DNA of 31,855 nt. It comes from JAWPMV01 sp038527215. GTDB taxonomy: Bacteria > Bacteroidota > Bacteroidia > J057. Under the pieces are notes generated by a model that was not told the origin of the DNA, made no database searches, and was given only the letters and a program-made list of their open reading frames with translations. Of this stretch, positions 14,780-22,876 are shown piece after piece. The stretch is taken from assembly GCA_038527215.1 (NCBI GenBank), contig JBCBGC010000092.1:1-31855 (forward strand). Direction: 5' to 3'. Numbering within the stretch: the stretch's first letter is position 1; each line of letters opens with the position of its first letter. Made by a program: the position numbers and the translations under genes.

Positions 14780-16852
14780 ATGGAATTCAAACGTTACACC
14801 ATAACTGCCGCCCTACCCTATGCCAACGGGCCTTTGCATATCGGACACATTGCAGGAGCCTACCTACCCGCGGATACCTATGTACGTTACCTCCGCCTGA
14901 AAGGGAAGGAGGTGGCCTTCATTTGTGGCAGCGATGAGCATGGCGCTGCGATCACCCTACGCGCCAAAAAAGAAGGAATCTCTCCTCAACAAATCGTTGA
15001 CACTTATCATAACCTGATCCGGGATACCTTTGAGCGCTTTGGAATTTCATTTGATATCTACCATCGCACCACCGAACCCCTGCACCATAAAACCTCCCAG
15101 GAATTTTTTACCATTCTTCACGACAAAGGAGAATTTGTAGAAAAGGAAAGTGAGCAATACTTCGACGAAGAATACCAGCAGTTTCTGGCGGATCGCTATA
15201 TCACCGGAACCTGCCCCAATTGCTCGTATGAAAGCGCTTATGGAGACCAATGTGAAAACTGTGGCATCTCCCTGAGCCCGACTGAACTGATCAATCCTAT
15301 TTCTACTTTGAGTGGGAAGAAACCCGTGCTGCGGTCTACCCGGCACTGGTATCTGCCTTTGGATAAATACCAACCCTGGCTGGAACAATGGCTGCTGGAA
15401 GGCAAGAAAGGTCAGTGGAAAAACAATGTCTATGGCCAATGCAGTTCCTGGTTAAAAGAAGGCTTGCACCCACGTTCCATGACCCGGGATTTGGATTGGG
15501 GGGTGGATGTGCCCCTGGAGCATGCCGAAGGCAAAAAGCTTTACGTATGGTTGGATGCGCCTATTGGGTATATCTCCGCTACCAAAGAATGGGCCACGCA
15601 GCAGGGCAAGCAATGGGAAGACTACTGGCTGCAACAGGACAATCCCGAAGACAATAGCCGCTTAATTCATTTTATCGGCAAAGACAACATCGTTTTTCAC
15701 TGTATCATTTTCCCCACCATTCTCAATGCCGTAGGAGGATATTTGTTGCCGGACAATGTGCCCGCCAATGAGTTCCTGAATCTGGAGGGACAAAAAATGT
15801 CTACCTCCCGGAATCACGCGGTTTGGGTGCATGAGTTCCTGGATGATTTTCCGGGAAAAAAGGACGTGTTGCGCTACGTCCTGGCTAGCATCATGCCTGA
15901 AAGTAAGGACAGTGATTTCACCTGGAAGGATTTTCAGGCCAAAAACAATAACGAACTGGCTGCTATTCTCGGTAATTTTGTCAACCGGGTCATCGTTCTG
16001 ACCCGCAAATATTTTGATGGGCAAACCCCTGACCCCGGCGATCTGCCGCAAAGCCTGCCAGCGGCCCTGGAAGCCTTTCAGGAGATCCACGGTCAGATCG
16101 AAACGGTGGAGCAATCCATTGAGCAGTTTCGCTTTCGCGAAGCCCTGACCGCCTTCATGAATGTGGCCCGGGTAGGCAATAAATTCCTGACCGATCAGGA
16201 ACCCTGGAAGAAATGGAAATCCGATCCAGAAGCAGTAAAGCCGATACTCTTTACCTGCATCCAGATCATCGCCCAAATGGGCGTTTTGGCAAAAATCTTC
16301 CTGCCAGAAACTTCCGAGCGGATTTTTGACCTCTTGCAAATAGATGGGAAATCCTGGGACTGGGGCAGCCTGGATGTAGAAGGCCTGGTGCCGGCTGGCC
16401 ACCAGATTTATGCGGGCAAAGAGCCCAAAATTCTCTTTGAGCAAATTGAAGATGCGGCCATCGAAGCGCAGCTGGAAAAGCTATACGCTGCCAATCAACC
16501 GGTAAGTCCTTTTCCCCCACAAAAAGAGGAAGTGAGCTTTGATGATTTTCAGGCCATGGATATCCGGCTAGGGACCATTTTGGAAGCAGAAAAGGTGCCC
16601 AAAGCGGATAAGCTGCTCCAGTTTAAAGTGGATACGGGCGTGGATGTCCGGACCATCGTTTCTGGAGTCGCCAAATTCTTCAAACCTGAAGACTTGATCG
16701 GCAAGCAGGTTCCGGTACTGATGAACCTTAAACCCAGAAAAATTCGAGGGGTAGTTTCCCAGGGCATGATTCTTTTTGCAGAGGACAGCGAGGAAGTTTT
16801 GCATTTACTTGGACCAACCCAGGACGTGGAAAGCGGCTCCCCGATTAACTAA
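14780..16852 (+). CDS. metG: Methionine--tRNA ligase with C-terminal tRNA-binding domain
   Basis: Methionyl-tRNA synthetase, 690 residues, which charges tRNA-Met with methionine using ATP. The class I signature HIGH is at 20-23 (PLHIGHIAGAYLPAD). The zinc knuckle has Cys145, 148, 158 and 161 (CPNCSYESAYGDQCENCG). The KMSKS loop appears as KMSTS at 339-343, a variant I know from other Bacteroidota. The anticodon-binding helical domain follows (about 400-540). Residues from about 585 to the end form an EMAPII/Trbp111-type tRNA-binding domain (VSFDDFQAMDIRLGTILEAEKVPKADKLL ... SQGMILFAE). The frame is open upstream to a GTG at 14738. The ATG at 14780 gives the standard N terminus (MEFKRYTITAALPYANG) and sits just behind a -7 element. 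Confidence 0.97.
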   Translation: MEFKRYTITAALPYANGPLHIGHIAGAYLPADTYVRYLRLKGKEVAFICGSDEHGAAITLRAKKEGISPQQIVDTYHNLIRDTFERFGISFDIYHRTTEPLHHKTSQEFFTILHDKGEFVEKESEQYFDEEYQQFLADRYITGTCPNCSYESAYGDQCENCGISLSPTELINPISTLSGKKPVLRSTRHWYLPLDKYQPWLEQWLLEGKKGQWKNNVYGQCSSWLKEGLHPRSMTRDLDWGVDVPLEHAEGKKLYVWLDAPIGYISATKEWATQQGKQWEDYWLQQDNPEDNSRLIHFIGKDNIVFHCIIFPTILNAVGGYLLPDNVPANEFLNLEGQKMSTSRNHAVWVHEFLDDFPGKKDVLRYVLASIMPESKDSDFTWKDFQAKNNNELAAILGNFVNRVIVLTRKYFDGQTPDPGDLPQSLPAALEAFQEIHGQIETVEQSIEQFRFREALTAFMNVARVGNKFLTDQEPWKKWKSDPEAVKPILFTCIQIIAQMGVLAKIFLPETSERIFDLLQIDGKSWDWGSLDVEGLVPAGHQIYAGKEPKILFEQIEDAAIEAQLEKLYAANQPVSPFPPQKEEVSFDDFQAMDIRLGTILEAEKVPKADKLLQFKVDTGVDVRTIVSGVAKFFKPEDLIGKQVPVLMNLKPRKIRGVVSQGMILFAEDSEEVLHLLGPTQDVESGSPIN

Positions 16853-16929
16853 GAGCCTGTCTAAAAATATAGCGTAGGAAAAGCTTCTGTTCTGCCTTCC
16901 CCGGAGGATGGCCGTCAGCTTTTTTGCCT

Positions 16930-18246
16930 ATGCTACCTAAACCATTCCACCATTTACCGGAAGACTTTCTCCATGTCATTTGGAGGGAGCAATACTTTAA
17001 CCAGGAGCACCTTCTCACCCGAACCGGCGAACAGGTGCGGATTCTCCATCCCGGCATCCACAATCTCAACCAGGGGCCAGACTTTCTGAATGCCCAAATC
17101 GAGATTGATGGTATGCAGTGGCAGGGACAAGTGGAAATCCACTGGCGCAGTGAGGAATGGTACCAGCACAGTCACCATACCGATCCACACTACAACCCCA
17201 CTATTTTACATGTGGTCTACCAGGGCGGCAAAAAACCCATTTTTCGGGAAGATCATACCAATGTGCTGGAGATGGAGCTAAAGGGCCGGATTGATCCTGA
17301 ATTAGTGAAACGCTATCAAGCCCTGAAACTGGCTCAGACGCGTATCCCTTGCGAGGGCTTTTGGCCCGACCTGCAGATTTCCTGGTATCATGACTGGTGG
17401 GAAGAGTTAGGCCAGGAGAGATTACGGGCCAAAGCCTCTGCCATGAGGGCGCGCTTAGCTGAGGTTCAGTACGATTGGGAACAAGTCTTATGGGAAGCGC
17501 TGCTGAAGATGATGGGCGGTCCGGTGAATAAGGCCGTGTTTGGGGATTTGGCCGCACGCCTGCCTTATCGGATCGTGCGAAAAGCGGGCAAGGATGCCCA
17601 AACCCTGGAAGCCTTGATCTTTGGAGCAGGAGGATGGTTGGGAGCCGCGGAAATCCCAGAAGGCTACCCAGCAGCCTTACAGGCTACCTGGCAGCATTGG
17701 CAACATAAATTTCAACTGAACGGGAAAGCCCCTTTGCCCTTGCGATTTTCCCGCATGCGGCCGCCCCAGTTTCCCACCTTTCGGCTGTCTCAGACTGCTC
17801 AGATTGTAGCTGCCTGGCAACCTCTCAGCAAACTTCTGAATCCGGCCTATTGGGCATCCTGGCTAATCCAGGAAATCCCCACCTCTGCTTATTGGCATGC
17901 TCACAGTCGTTTTGGCGAATCCCGGGCAGGGAAGCCGATGTGCCTGGGACGGAAACAAAGAGAGGTCATGCTTTATAATGTTTATCTACCGCTGGCCCTG
18001 GCCTACCTGGGGGTGCATGGTGCCGATCAGCGGGAAGAGGAGATTTGGCAGTGGTTGAGCAAGCTGCCAGCGGAGGATAATCGCATTACGCGAAAATACG
18101 CTGGCCTGGGTGCTGGGCCTGAGCACAGTGGCCATTCTCAAGGGCTGATTCATCTATACAAGGCATATTGCCAGGAGAAAAAATGCTTGCATTGTCGTCT
18201 GGGTCTGCATGTATTGCCGGGCACGGGAGGAAGAGAAACAGGCTAA
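16930..18246 (+). CDS. DUF2851 family protein
   Basis: A 438-residue protein of the DUF2851 family, which is frequent in Bacteroidota and has no proven function. Recognisable segments are the N-terminal FLHVIWREQYFNQEHLLTRTGEQVRILHPGIHNLNQGPDFLNAQIEIDG, the VEIHWRSEEWYQHSHHTDPHYNPTILHVVYQ block, and the C-terminal HSQGLIHLYKAYCQEKKCLHCRLG with a cysteine pair. The conserved GPDF, D/E and H-rich strand region looks like a nuclease-type fold, but that is only a structural guess. The ATG at 16930 is preferred over an in-frame TTG at 16924. It follows metG after about 77 bp without a clear terminator, so cotranscription is possible. Confidence 0.8.
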   Translation: MLPKPFHHLPEDFLHVIWREQYFNQEHLLTRTGEQVRILHPGIHNLNQGPDFLNAQIEIDGMQWQGQVEIHWRSEEWYQHSHHTDPHYNPTILHVVYQGGKKPIFREDHTNVLEMELKGRIDPELVKRYQALKLAQTRIPCEGFWPDLQISWYHDWWEELGQERLRAKASAMRARLAEVQYDWEQVLWEALLKMMGGPVNKAVFGDLAARLPYRIVRKAGKDAQTLEALIFGAGGWLGAAEIPEGYPAALQATWQHWQHKFQLNGKAPLPLRFSRMRPPQFPTFRLSQTAQIVAAWQPLSKLLNPAYWASWLIQEIPTSAYWHAHSRFGESRAGKPMCLGRKQREVMLYNVYLPLALAYLGVHGADQREEEIWQWLSKLPAEDNRITRKYAGLGAGPEHSGHSQGLIHLYKAYCQEKKCLHCRLGLHVLPGTGGRETG

Positions 18247-18331
18247 GGCGCTATTTTTTCAGGAAAAAATGGCAGACTTGCCGGATAATCACGAGATTTC
18301 GGGCCGCATTTTTACGATAATCTCTGGATAC

Positions 18332-19222
18332 ATGATTTTCATCCCGAACAAGCTGGCCTGGCTTTGCCTGGTTGCTAGCTTCCCTTTTTTCCTCCAAGCT
18401 CAATCCCCCGTAGCTGAAGGGGCCCAACTCCAAAAACTCGGAACCAATTATGGGGTCTTACAAAGCCCCGTAGCCGACCCCGCCGGGAACGTCTTTTTTA
18501 CCGACTATAATACCAAGCGCATCTATAAATGGACCCTCAACGGGAAGATCGTACGGGTTAAGGGAGGCTTTCTGGGATGTAAAGGACTGGCTTTTGATCG
18601 TAAAGGTAACCTCGTGCTGTGCGAAACCAAAGGGGGACGAAAGTTATCCCTGGTGAATCCCAAAACCGGTGATTCGGAGGCCCTGCTCCGAGAATTCGAA
18701 GGCAAGCGTTTCAATAGTCCGGAAGATCTGTGGATTCACCAAAACAATGGCCTGTATTTTACCGATGGCAGACATGGGGATAAAGTGGGCTTACAAATGA
18801 AGGGCGAATACGTCTTTTACATGGACCCAAACCGGGACAGCGTGGTAGCCGTGATCACTGACCTGGCCCAGCCGTCGGGCATCATGGGCTCTGTCAAGCA
18901 GAAACTGCTCTATGTTTCAGATTATGAAAAAGGCCAGACCTACGTCTATAAAATCAATGCCGATGGCAGCTTGTCCAACCGCCGCGTATTTGCGGATATC
19001 GGGGCTTCGGGCATTGCGATCGATGATAAAAAGAACGTCTATTTGGCCCGAGACAAAGTATACGTCTACAACAGTCGCGGCAAATTGATTCACACCATCG
19101 CTGTCCCAGAGAAAGCCACCCATGTGGCCTTCGGAGGCGCGCATCAAAAAACCTTATTCATCACCGCTCAAAAAAGCCTCTACGCCCTGGAAATGAAATA
19201 TCGGCGTCAGCAATATCGCTAG
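18332..19222 (+). CDS. Exported SMP-30/gluconolactonase-like beta-propeller protein
   Basis: Exported 296-residue protein. The signal peptide covers about 1-24 (MIFIPNKLAWLCLVASFPFFLQAQ), followed by a six-bladed propeller of the SMP-30/gluconolactonase/LRE type. Typical blade motifs are SPVADPAGNVFFTDYNTKRIYKWTLNG, KGLAFDRKGNLVLCETKGGRKLS, FNSPEDLWIHQNNGLYFTDGRHGD and ASGIAIDDKKNVYLARD. The family contains calcium-dependent lactonases. Metal ligands are usually a Glu near the N terminus plus Asn and Asp in later blades. The Asn in FNSPEDLW and the Asp in LYVSDYE fit two of them. Catalytic activity is therefore plausible, but the substrate is unknown. The frame is open upstream to 18209, overlapping the DUF2851 gene. 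The ATG at 18332 gives a proper signal peptide. Confidence 0.8.
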   Translation: MIFIPNKLAWLCLVASFPFFLQAQSPVAEGAQLQKLGTNYGVLQSPVADPAGNVFFTDYNTKRIYKWTLNGKIVRVKGGFLGCKGLAFDRKGNLVLCETKGGRKLSLVNPKTGDSEALLREFEGKRFNSPEDLWIHQNNGLYFTDGRHGDKVGLQMKGEYVFYMDPNRDSVVAVITDLAQPSGIMGSVKQKLLYVSDYEKGQTYVYKINADGSLSNRRVFADIGASGIAIDDKKNVYLARDKVYVYNSRGKLIHTIAVPEKATHVAFGGAHQKTLFITAQKSLYALEMKYRRQQYR

Positions 19223-19280
19223 GCTTTCCATCCTTTTCTTTGAAAGCTGGTCTTTGGTCTGGTGGTCTTATGCAAATCTG

Positions 19281-19308
19281 TTGAATAGCCCAAAAATTCG
19301 TACATTTC
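19281..19308 (+). promoter_or_regulatory. Promoter of the DUF4230 operon
   Basis: TTG at 19281-19283 and TACATTTC at 19301-19308 are separated by 17 nt. The second is one mismatch from TAnnTTTG. It lies just upstream of a good ribosome binding site and start codon. Confidence 0.5.
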
Positions 19309-19311
19309 AGC

Positions 19312-19317
19312 AAGGAG
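19312..19317 (+). promoter_or_regulatory. Ribosome binding site that decides the DUF4230 start
   Basis: AAGGAG is 1 nt from the first ATG (19319) and 7 nt from the second in-frame ATG (19325). The spacing favours 19325. A clear Shine-Dalgarno sequence is rare among the genes of this window. Confidence 0.55.
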
Positions 19318-19324
19318 AATGATC

Positions 19325-19945
19325 ATGAGTAGGTGTATCGCTATTTTCTTGTTTGCGCTGGCGGGGCTTACGGCTTGTCAAGGGCCTGGAGATGAACAAA
19401 AAATTCCAGACGAAAGGGTCATCGTCGCTCGCCTCCATGAGTCTGCCCAATTGGCCACAGTAGAGTATGTGCTGAATAAAGTGGTGATGGGCAAAAAGAC
19501 CAATAGCCTTCTGGGCTTTACCATCGGTGAATCCAGCTTCCTGGCTGAAACCCAGGCCACCGTCAAAGCAGGAGTAGACCTTTCCAAACTGCAGCCGGAA
19601 GATGTCTCTACCATCGGACAGAGTATCATCGTCAAACTACCCCCTGTAGAAATCCTGAATTTTTCCTACCCCGCCGAGCGCTTTAAAATCAACAAAGAGT
19701 ACACCCAGAATGACTGGTTTGCCGAAATCAGCCAGGACGAAATTGATCAGTTTTATCAGGAAGCCCAGCAGGCTATACGCAAGGACCTGGCCTGGATGGG
19801 CATTGAAGAAGCGGCTGAAAAAAAGACGCGCCGCTTCTTAGAAAACTTCCTGCTTCAGGCCGGCTATGAGGAAGTCTACATTGAGTTCCAAAAAGGGCCT
19901 ACCCTGGAAAACCAACCCTTATCCCAGCCTGCCTTACCAAAATGA
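19325..19945 (+). CDS. DUF4230 family lipoprotein (first of two tandem copies)
   Basis: Lipoprotein of 206 residues with the lipobox LTAC in the N-terminal 20 residues, and a DUF4230 domain after it. Typical elements are LHESAQLATVEYVLNKVV, a beta strand FTIGESSFLAETQATVKAGVDLSKLQPEDV and IIVKLPPVEILNFSYPAERFKI. A helical tail with FLLQAGYEEVYIEF closes the domain. The family is common in bacteria and is membrane-anchored and extracytoplasmic, with no established function. Its stop overlaps the start of the next gene by 4 bp (ATGA), and that gene encodes a related but larger protein. The two are therefore very likely made together and may form a complex. It was probably a gene duplication, long diverged. 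Confidence 0.75.
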   Translation: MSRCIAIFLFALAGLTACQGPGDEQKIPDERVIVARLHESAQLATVEYVLNKVVMGKKTNSLLGFTIGESSFLAETQATVKAGVDLSKLQPEDVSTIGQSIIVKLPPVEILNFSYPAERFKINKEYTQNDWFAEISQDEIDQFYQEAQQAIRKDLAWMGIEEAAEKKTRRFLENFLLQAGYEEVYIEFQKGPTLENQPLSQPALPK

Positions 19946-21135
19946 AAAAAAACTGGTGGACATATATTTGGTCAGGCCTGACCTTTTTACCCCGTGCGTT
20001 ATGGGCGTTCATCAAGCGGGTGGGATATTTCACTTTTTTCATCCCTTTGCTCCTCCTGGGCGGCCTGATTTTCTGGTGGGTACAAACCGATATTGGACCA
20101 TTGTTCTCTACCGAATTGACCGTAACCCCTACCCCTACGGTTATTCAGCAAGTCAATGATATTGGCGAATTGATCACCGCGGAGTTTTACGGGGAGGTGG
20201 TTCATAGCCTGGCCGAAAGCTACGAAGAAGAGGATTTGTTGGCGCTGCGCCTGACCTATGATAATGCCCGTAAGGCCTATATCCAGATCGTGAAAGAAAA
20301 TCAAGGGCCTGGGGTTCCGGCGATCCATCAACGGCAAGCCAATGTGGATCGCTTTATGCGGACCCCGGCCGCTACTTATGATCGGGAATGGTTTCGGGTT
20401 TTGATGAATGTGTTGACGGAGCCGGACCAGCTCTTGGAGGAAATGCGGAGAATGGAATGGCCCATTTTTTTTCAGAAATACGAAAGCCAGGTCATTCAGC
20501 AAAAAAATGTCCGGCGTACCCAGATGAATGACGAGGCGCAACTCATTTATCTGGGCCGAGGCTTGGTAAAAGCAGGCTATGACCTGGCAGCTATGGACGC
20601 ATCTCAGATCCAGCGAAAAGCAGATACTTTATACTTCATCGATCTAGACCCTCAAATCATCGACGCTGATATCAACCCATGGTTCGTCGCGCCGGAAAAT
20701 CATCCGGAAGGGGGGATCAAAGGCTACGAGGTGTTACGGGAAGAGGGCTATCCCAAAGAACAGCAAGTCAAGCGGGTCAAACTGGGCTGCAAAAAGGACC
20801 TGATCAACGCCGCACTTGAACTAGAACTGTATCGCAAGGCGGAGAAAATAGCTGAAGAAACGCTTTTGGACTTTTTTCGGCTGTTGAAAGCCCCTGCAGA
20901 TAGTAATTTGCAATATGTGGATATCCGCCCAACCCGCGAATTTGCGCGGGTGAGAGCCTATCTGGCCGATCAAAAGATAGATCGGGAAGAGGTCCGGGAA
21001 ATCCGCCAATATGTAGCCACAGATTCGATTCCCCTCCCTCGACGGCAGCGCTTAAAGGAGCAATTGCTGGAAGAAGTATTTGGCCTCGAGCATACGGACG
21101 GCTGGTACCAGCTTAAACGGAGCTGGCAACCATAA
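19942..21135 (+). CDS. Membrane-anchored DUF4230-like protein (second copy)
   Basis: A 397-residue protein anchored by one N-terminal hydrophobic helix (about 25-48, FFIPLLLLGGLIFWW), with the rest predicted outside the cytoplasm. The VIQQVNDIGELITAEFYGEVVHSL segment and the later LIYLGRGLVKAGYDLAAMD segment are DUF4230-like and parallel to the preceding lipoprotein. It has a long insert and a C-terminal helical extension (about 280-397) with a charged DQKIDREEVREIRQY region. Function is unknown. It overlaps the previous gene by 4 bp, so translation is likely coupled. Downstream, the terminator of the convergent DUF1501 gene begins only a few bases after its stop. Confidence 0.7.
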   Translation: MKKNWWTYIWSGLTFLPRALWAFIKRVGYFTFFIPLLLLGGLIFWWVQTDIGPLFSTELTVTPTPTVIQQVNDIGELITAEFYGEVVHSLAESYEEEDLLALRLTYDNARKAYIQIVKENQGPGVPAIHQRQANVDRFMRTPAATYDREWFRVLMNVLTEPDQLLEEMRRMEWPIFFQKYESQVIQQKNVRRTQMNDEAQLIYLGRGLVKAGYDLAAMDASQIQRKADTLYFIDLDPQIIDADINPWFVAPENHPEGGIKGYEVLREEGYPKEQQVKRVKLGCKKDLINAALELELYRKAEKIAEETLLDFFRLLKAPADSNLQYVDIRPTREFARVRAYLADQKIDREEVREIRQYVATDSIPLPRRQRLKEQLLEEVFGLEHTDGWYQLKRSWQP

Positions 21136-21168
21136 AAAAACTGCGCCGATCCCTGGGGAAAGGCGCAG
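21134..21168 (-). terminator. Terminator after the DUF1501 gene
   Basis: CTGCGCC (21141-21147) pairs with GGCGCAG (21162-21168), with an inner TCCC/GGGA pairing. On the minus strand the stem is followed by TTTTTTT (complement of 21134-21140). It lies 22 bp beyond the stop of the minus-strand DUF1501 gene and overlaps the last two codons of the convergent DUF4230 gene. Confidence 0.8.
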
Positions 21169-21190
21169 CCGCATGACAGCTGAAGTAAGT

Positions 21191-22840
21191 TTATTTCACC
21201 ACCATTTTCCGAGCCGCATAATAGCCTTCGGCTTCCATGGCCAGCATATACGTACCAGCCGTAAGGTGGGTGACCTGATAGGTCAACTCGTGAACGCCCT
21301 GGGCCCGATCTTCATCTACCAGGGTGGTCAATTCTTTCCCTTGCATATCGAATAAGCCAATTTTCACATGGGAATGCTTGGCCAGGAAAAAGCGAACCAG
21401 GGTTTCGTCCTGTACCGGATTGGGGGTGTTGGGATACAGGGCGGGTTTCTGGCTGAAGTCCGGGTTGTCTATATCGGTAGCAAAATTGGGGTTGATGAGG
21501 TTGATATTGGGATCTCCGGTTCGGTTGTCAAAGGTGTAATCAATGGTGGGTTTGTCTGCGCCCATCCAATTTTCCAGCACATCAATGAATACGTCCCGAT
21601 AATCATATTGCATCTTGAGATTGTTGCTGCTATCCAGGTCCGATAGATCTGGAGAGAGGCCGGTCATACCGCCATTCACGCCTTTACCAAAGACCAGCAT
21701 AGGCGCTGCTTTCCCATGGTCTGTACCAAAACTTCCGTTGGAAGTAGGGCGTCGCCCAAATTCTGAAAAGGTCATGCTGAGCACCCGGTCTTCCAGCCCT
21801 AGCGCTTGCAGGTCATCCTGAAAGGCTTTCATGGCCGTGGAAAGATGGTACAGCAATGCCGCGTGGGCACCCATGGTCGGGTCATTAGACAGGGTCTGAT
21901 CGTTATGGGTGTCGAAACGGCTAAGGCGGGTCAGGAAAACCTTGGTTTTGATGCCTCCTGCGAGCAGCCGCGCAATCAATTGAAGCTGCCAGGCTAGCTC
22001 ATTGTCCTGGTAATTGGCAGGGGCGGTGCCGGAATAAGTGGTCGGATAGGTGACGGACGCGGAATTGGTGCCGCTTTCATAGACTGACTTCAAGCGGGCT
22101 GCGTAGTCGTTGGCTTGCTGCTCCAGTCCCATGAGATAGGATAATTCTTCTCCAAAGTGGGTCCCCTGTATGTTAGTGGGCAGGGCGCCCCCTACCCCAT
22201 TGATCAGGTCAAAGAAGGCTACAGGATCTTCTACCGCAATGGCCGCTGGCACGCCACTGTCTCGCTGGAAACCAAAGGAGACCGCACCCCCTACCTCCAG
22301 GCCCACCGGATCAGGCATGTCCTGGCTGGGATGTCCCTCAGGGAAGTCTGGGAAAATGAATTCCAGGTAGCGGCCCATCCAGCCTGAGCTTTTGAACTCG
22401 TCATAGGAGCCTCCCCCAAACCAAATGTCCCGACCACGGAAGTGGGATTGATTGGTGTTGGGATAAGTGACCCCTTGCACGATGTTCATTTTGCCATCAT
22501 CATAGAGGCTTTTGGCATCCGCCATATCAGGATGAAAAGCCGCTTGCTGATCGCTGGGCAAGGTGGTGTCTACGGGCAAGTAGGCCCGGCTACCTGTATC
22601 AGGAATGGCGATATTGGGCCGGAGGTTGACATACTCCGCGTAGGAGTTAAGCGGGATGATGGTATTGAGGCCATCATTTCCCCCATGAAGCTGTACCAGG
22701 ATCAATACCCGGTCATTATCAGCGTTCATGGCAAATTTTTTCAAAAATTGGTTGGACATGGCCCGAACGGGAATCCCGTTCAACAGTAGAGGCGCAGCCG
22801 CCAGAGGTCCTATAGCAGAGAGAAAATCTCGTCTTTTCAT
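21191..22840 (-). CDS. DUF1501 protein with type IX secretion sorting domain
   Basis: Exported 549-residue protein of the DUF1501 family, related in fold to the alkaline phosphatase/sulfatase group. The N terminus MKRRDFLSAIGPLAAAPLLL carries a twin-arginine-like RRDFL motif and a hydrophobic stretch. The core has VLIQLHGGNDGLNTIIP-type motifs (written here as VLVQLHGGNDGLNT), the SHFRGRDIWFGG region, and TFSEFGRRPTSNGSFGTDHGKAAPM, the typical DUF1501 block with the probable metal-binding D-H. The last 80 residues (YPNTPNPVQDETLVRF...AGTYMLAME...RKMVVK) are a type A T9SS sorting domain, so the protein is exported by type IX secretion and probably surface-bound. It follows the DUF1800 gene by 36 bp in one operon and has a terminator behind it. 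Substrate unknown. Confidence 0.9.
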   Translation of the reverse strand: MKRRDFLSAIGPLAAAPLLLNGIPVRAMSNQFLKKFAMNADNDRVLILVQLHGGNDGLNTIIPLNSYAEYVNLRPNIAIPDTGSRAYLPVDTTLPSDQQAAFHPDMADAKSLYDDGKMNIVQGVTYPNTNQSHFRGRDIWFGGGSYDEFKSSGWMGRYLEFIFPDFPEGHPSQDMPDPVGLEVGGAVSFGFQRDSGVPAAIAVEDPVAFFDLINGVGGALPTNIQGTHFGEELSYLMGLEQQANDYAARLKSVYESGTNSASVTYPTTYSGTAPANYQDNELAWQLQLIARLLAGGIKTKVFLTRLSRFDTHNDQTLSNDPTMGAHAALLYHLSTAMKAFQDDLQALGLEDRVLSMTFSEFGRRPTSNGSFGTDHGKAAPMLVFGKGVNGGMTGLSPDLSDLDSSNNLKMQYDYRDVFIDVLENWMGADKPTIDYTFDNRTGDPNINLINPNFATDIDNPDFSQKPALYPNTPNPVQDETLVRFFLAKHSHVKIGLFDMQGKELTTLVDEDRAQGVHELTYQVTHLTAGTYMLAMEAEGYYAARKMVVK

Positions 22841-22876
22841 TTTTATATGCTTAATCGAAGCATCAGGCTTCGGGAG

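Noticed and set aside
15662..16444. 260-codon minus-strand open frame inside metG
   Set aside because: metG is certain on the plus strand; the antisense product matches no family.
18250..18273. Hairpin GCTATTTTTTC/GAAAAAATGGC as terminator of the DUF2851 gene
   Set aside because: The loop would be only 2-4 nt, the stem is nearly all A-T, and no T run follows. It is more likely a fortuitous A/T palindrome.
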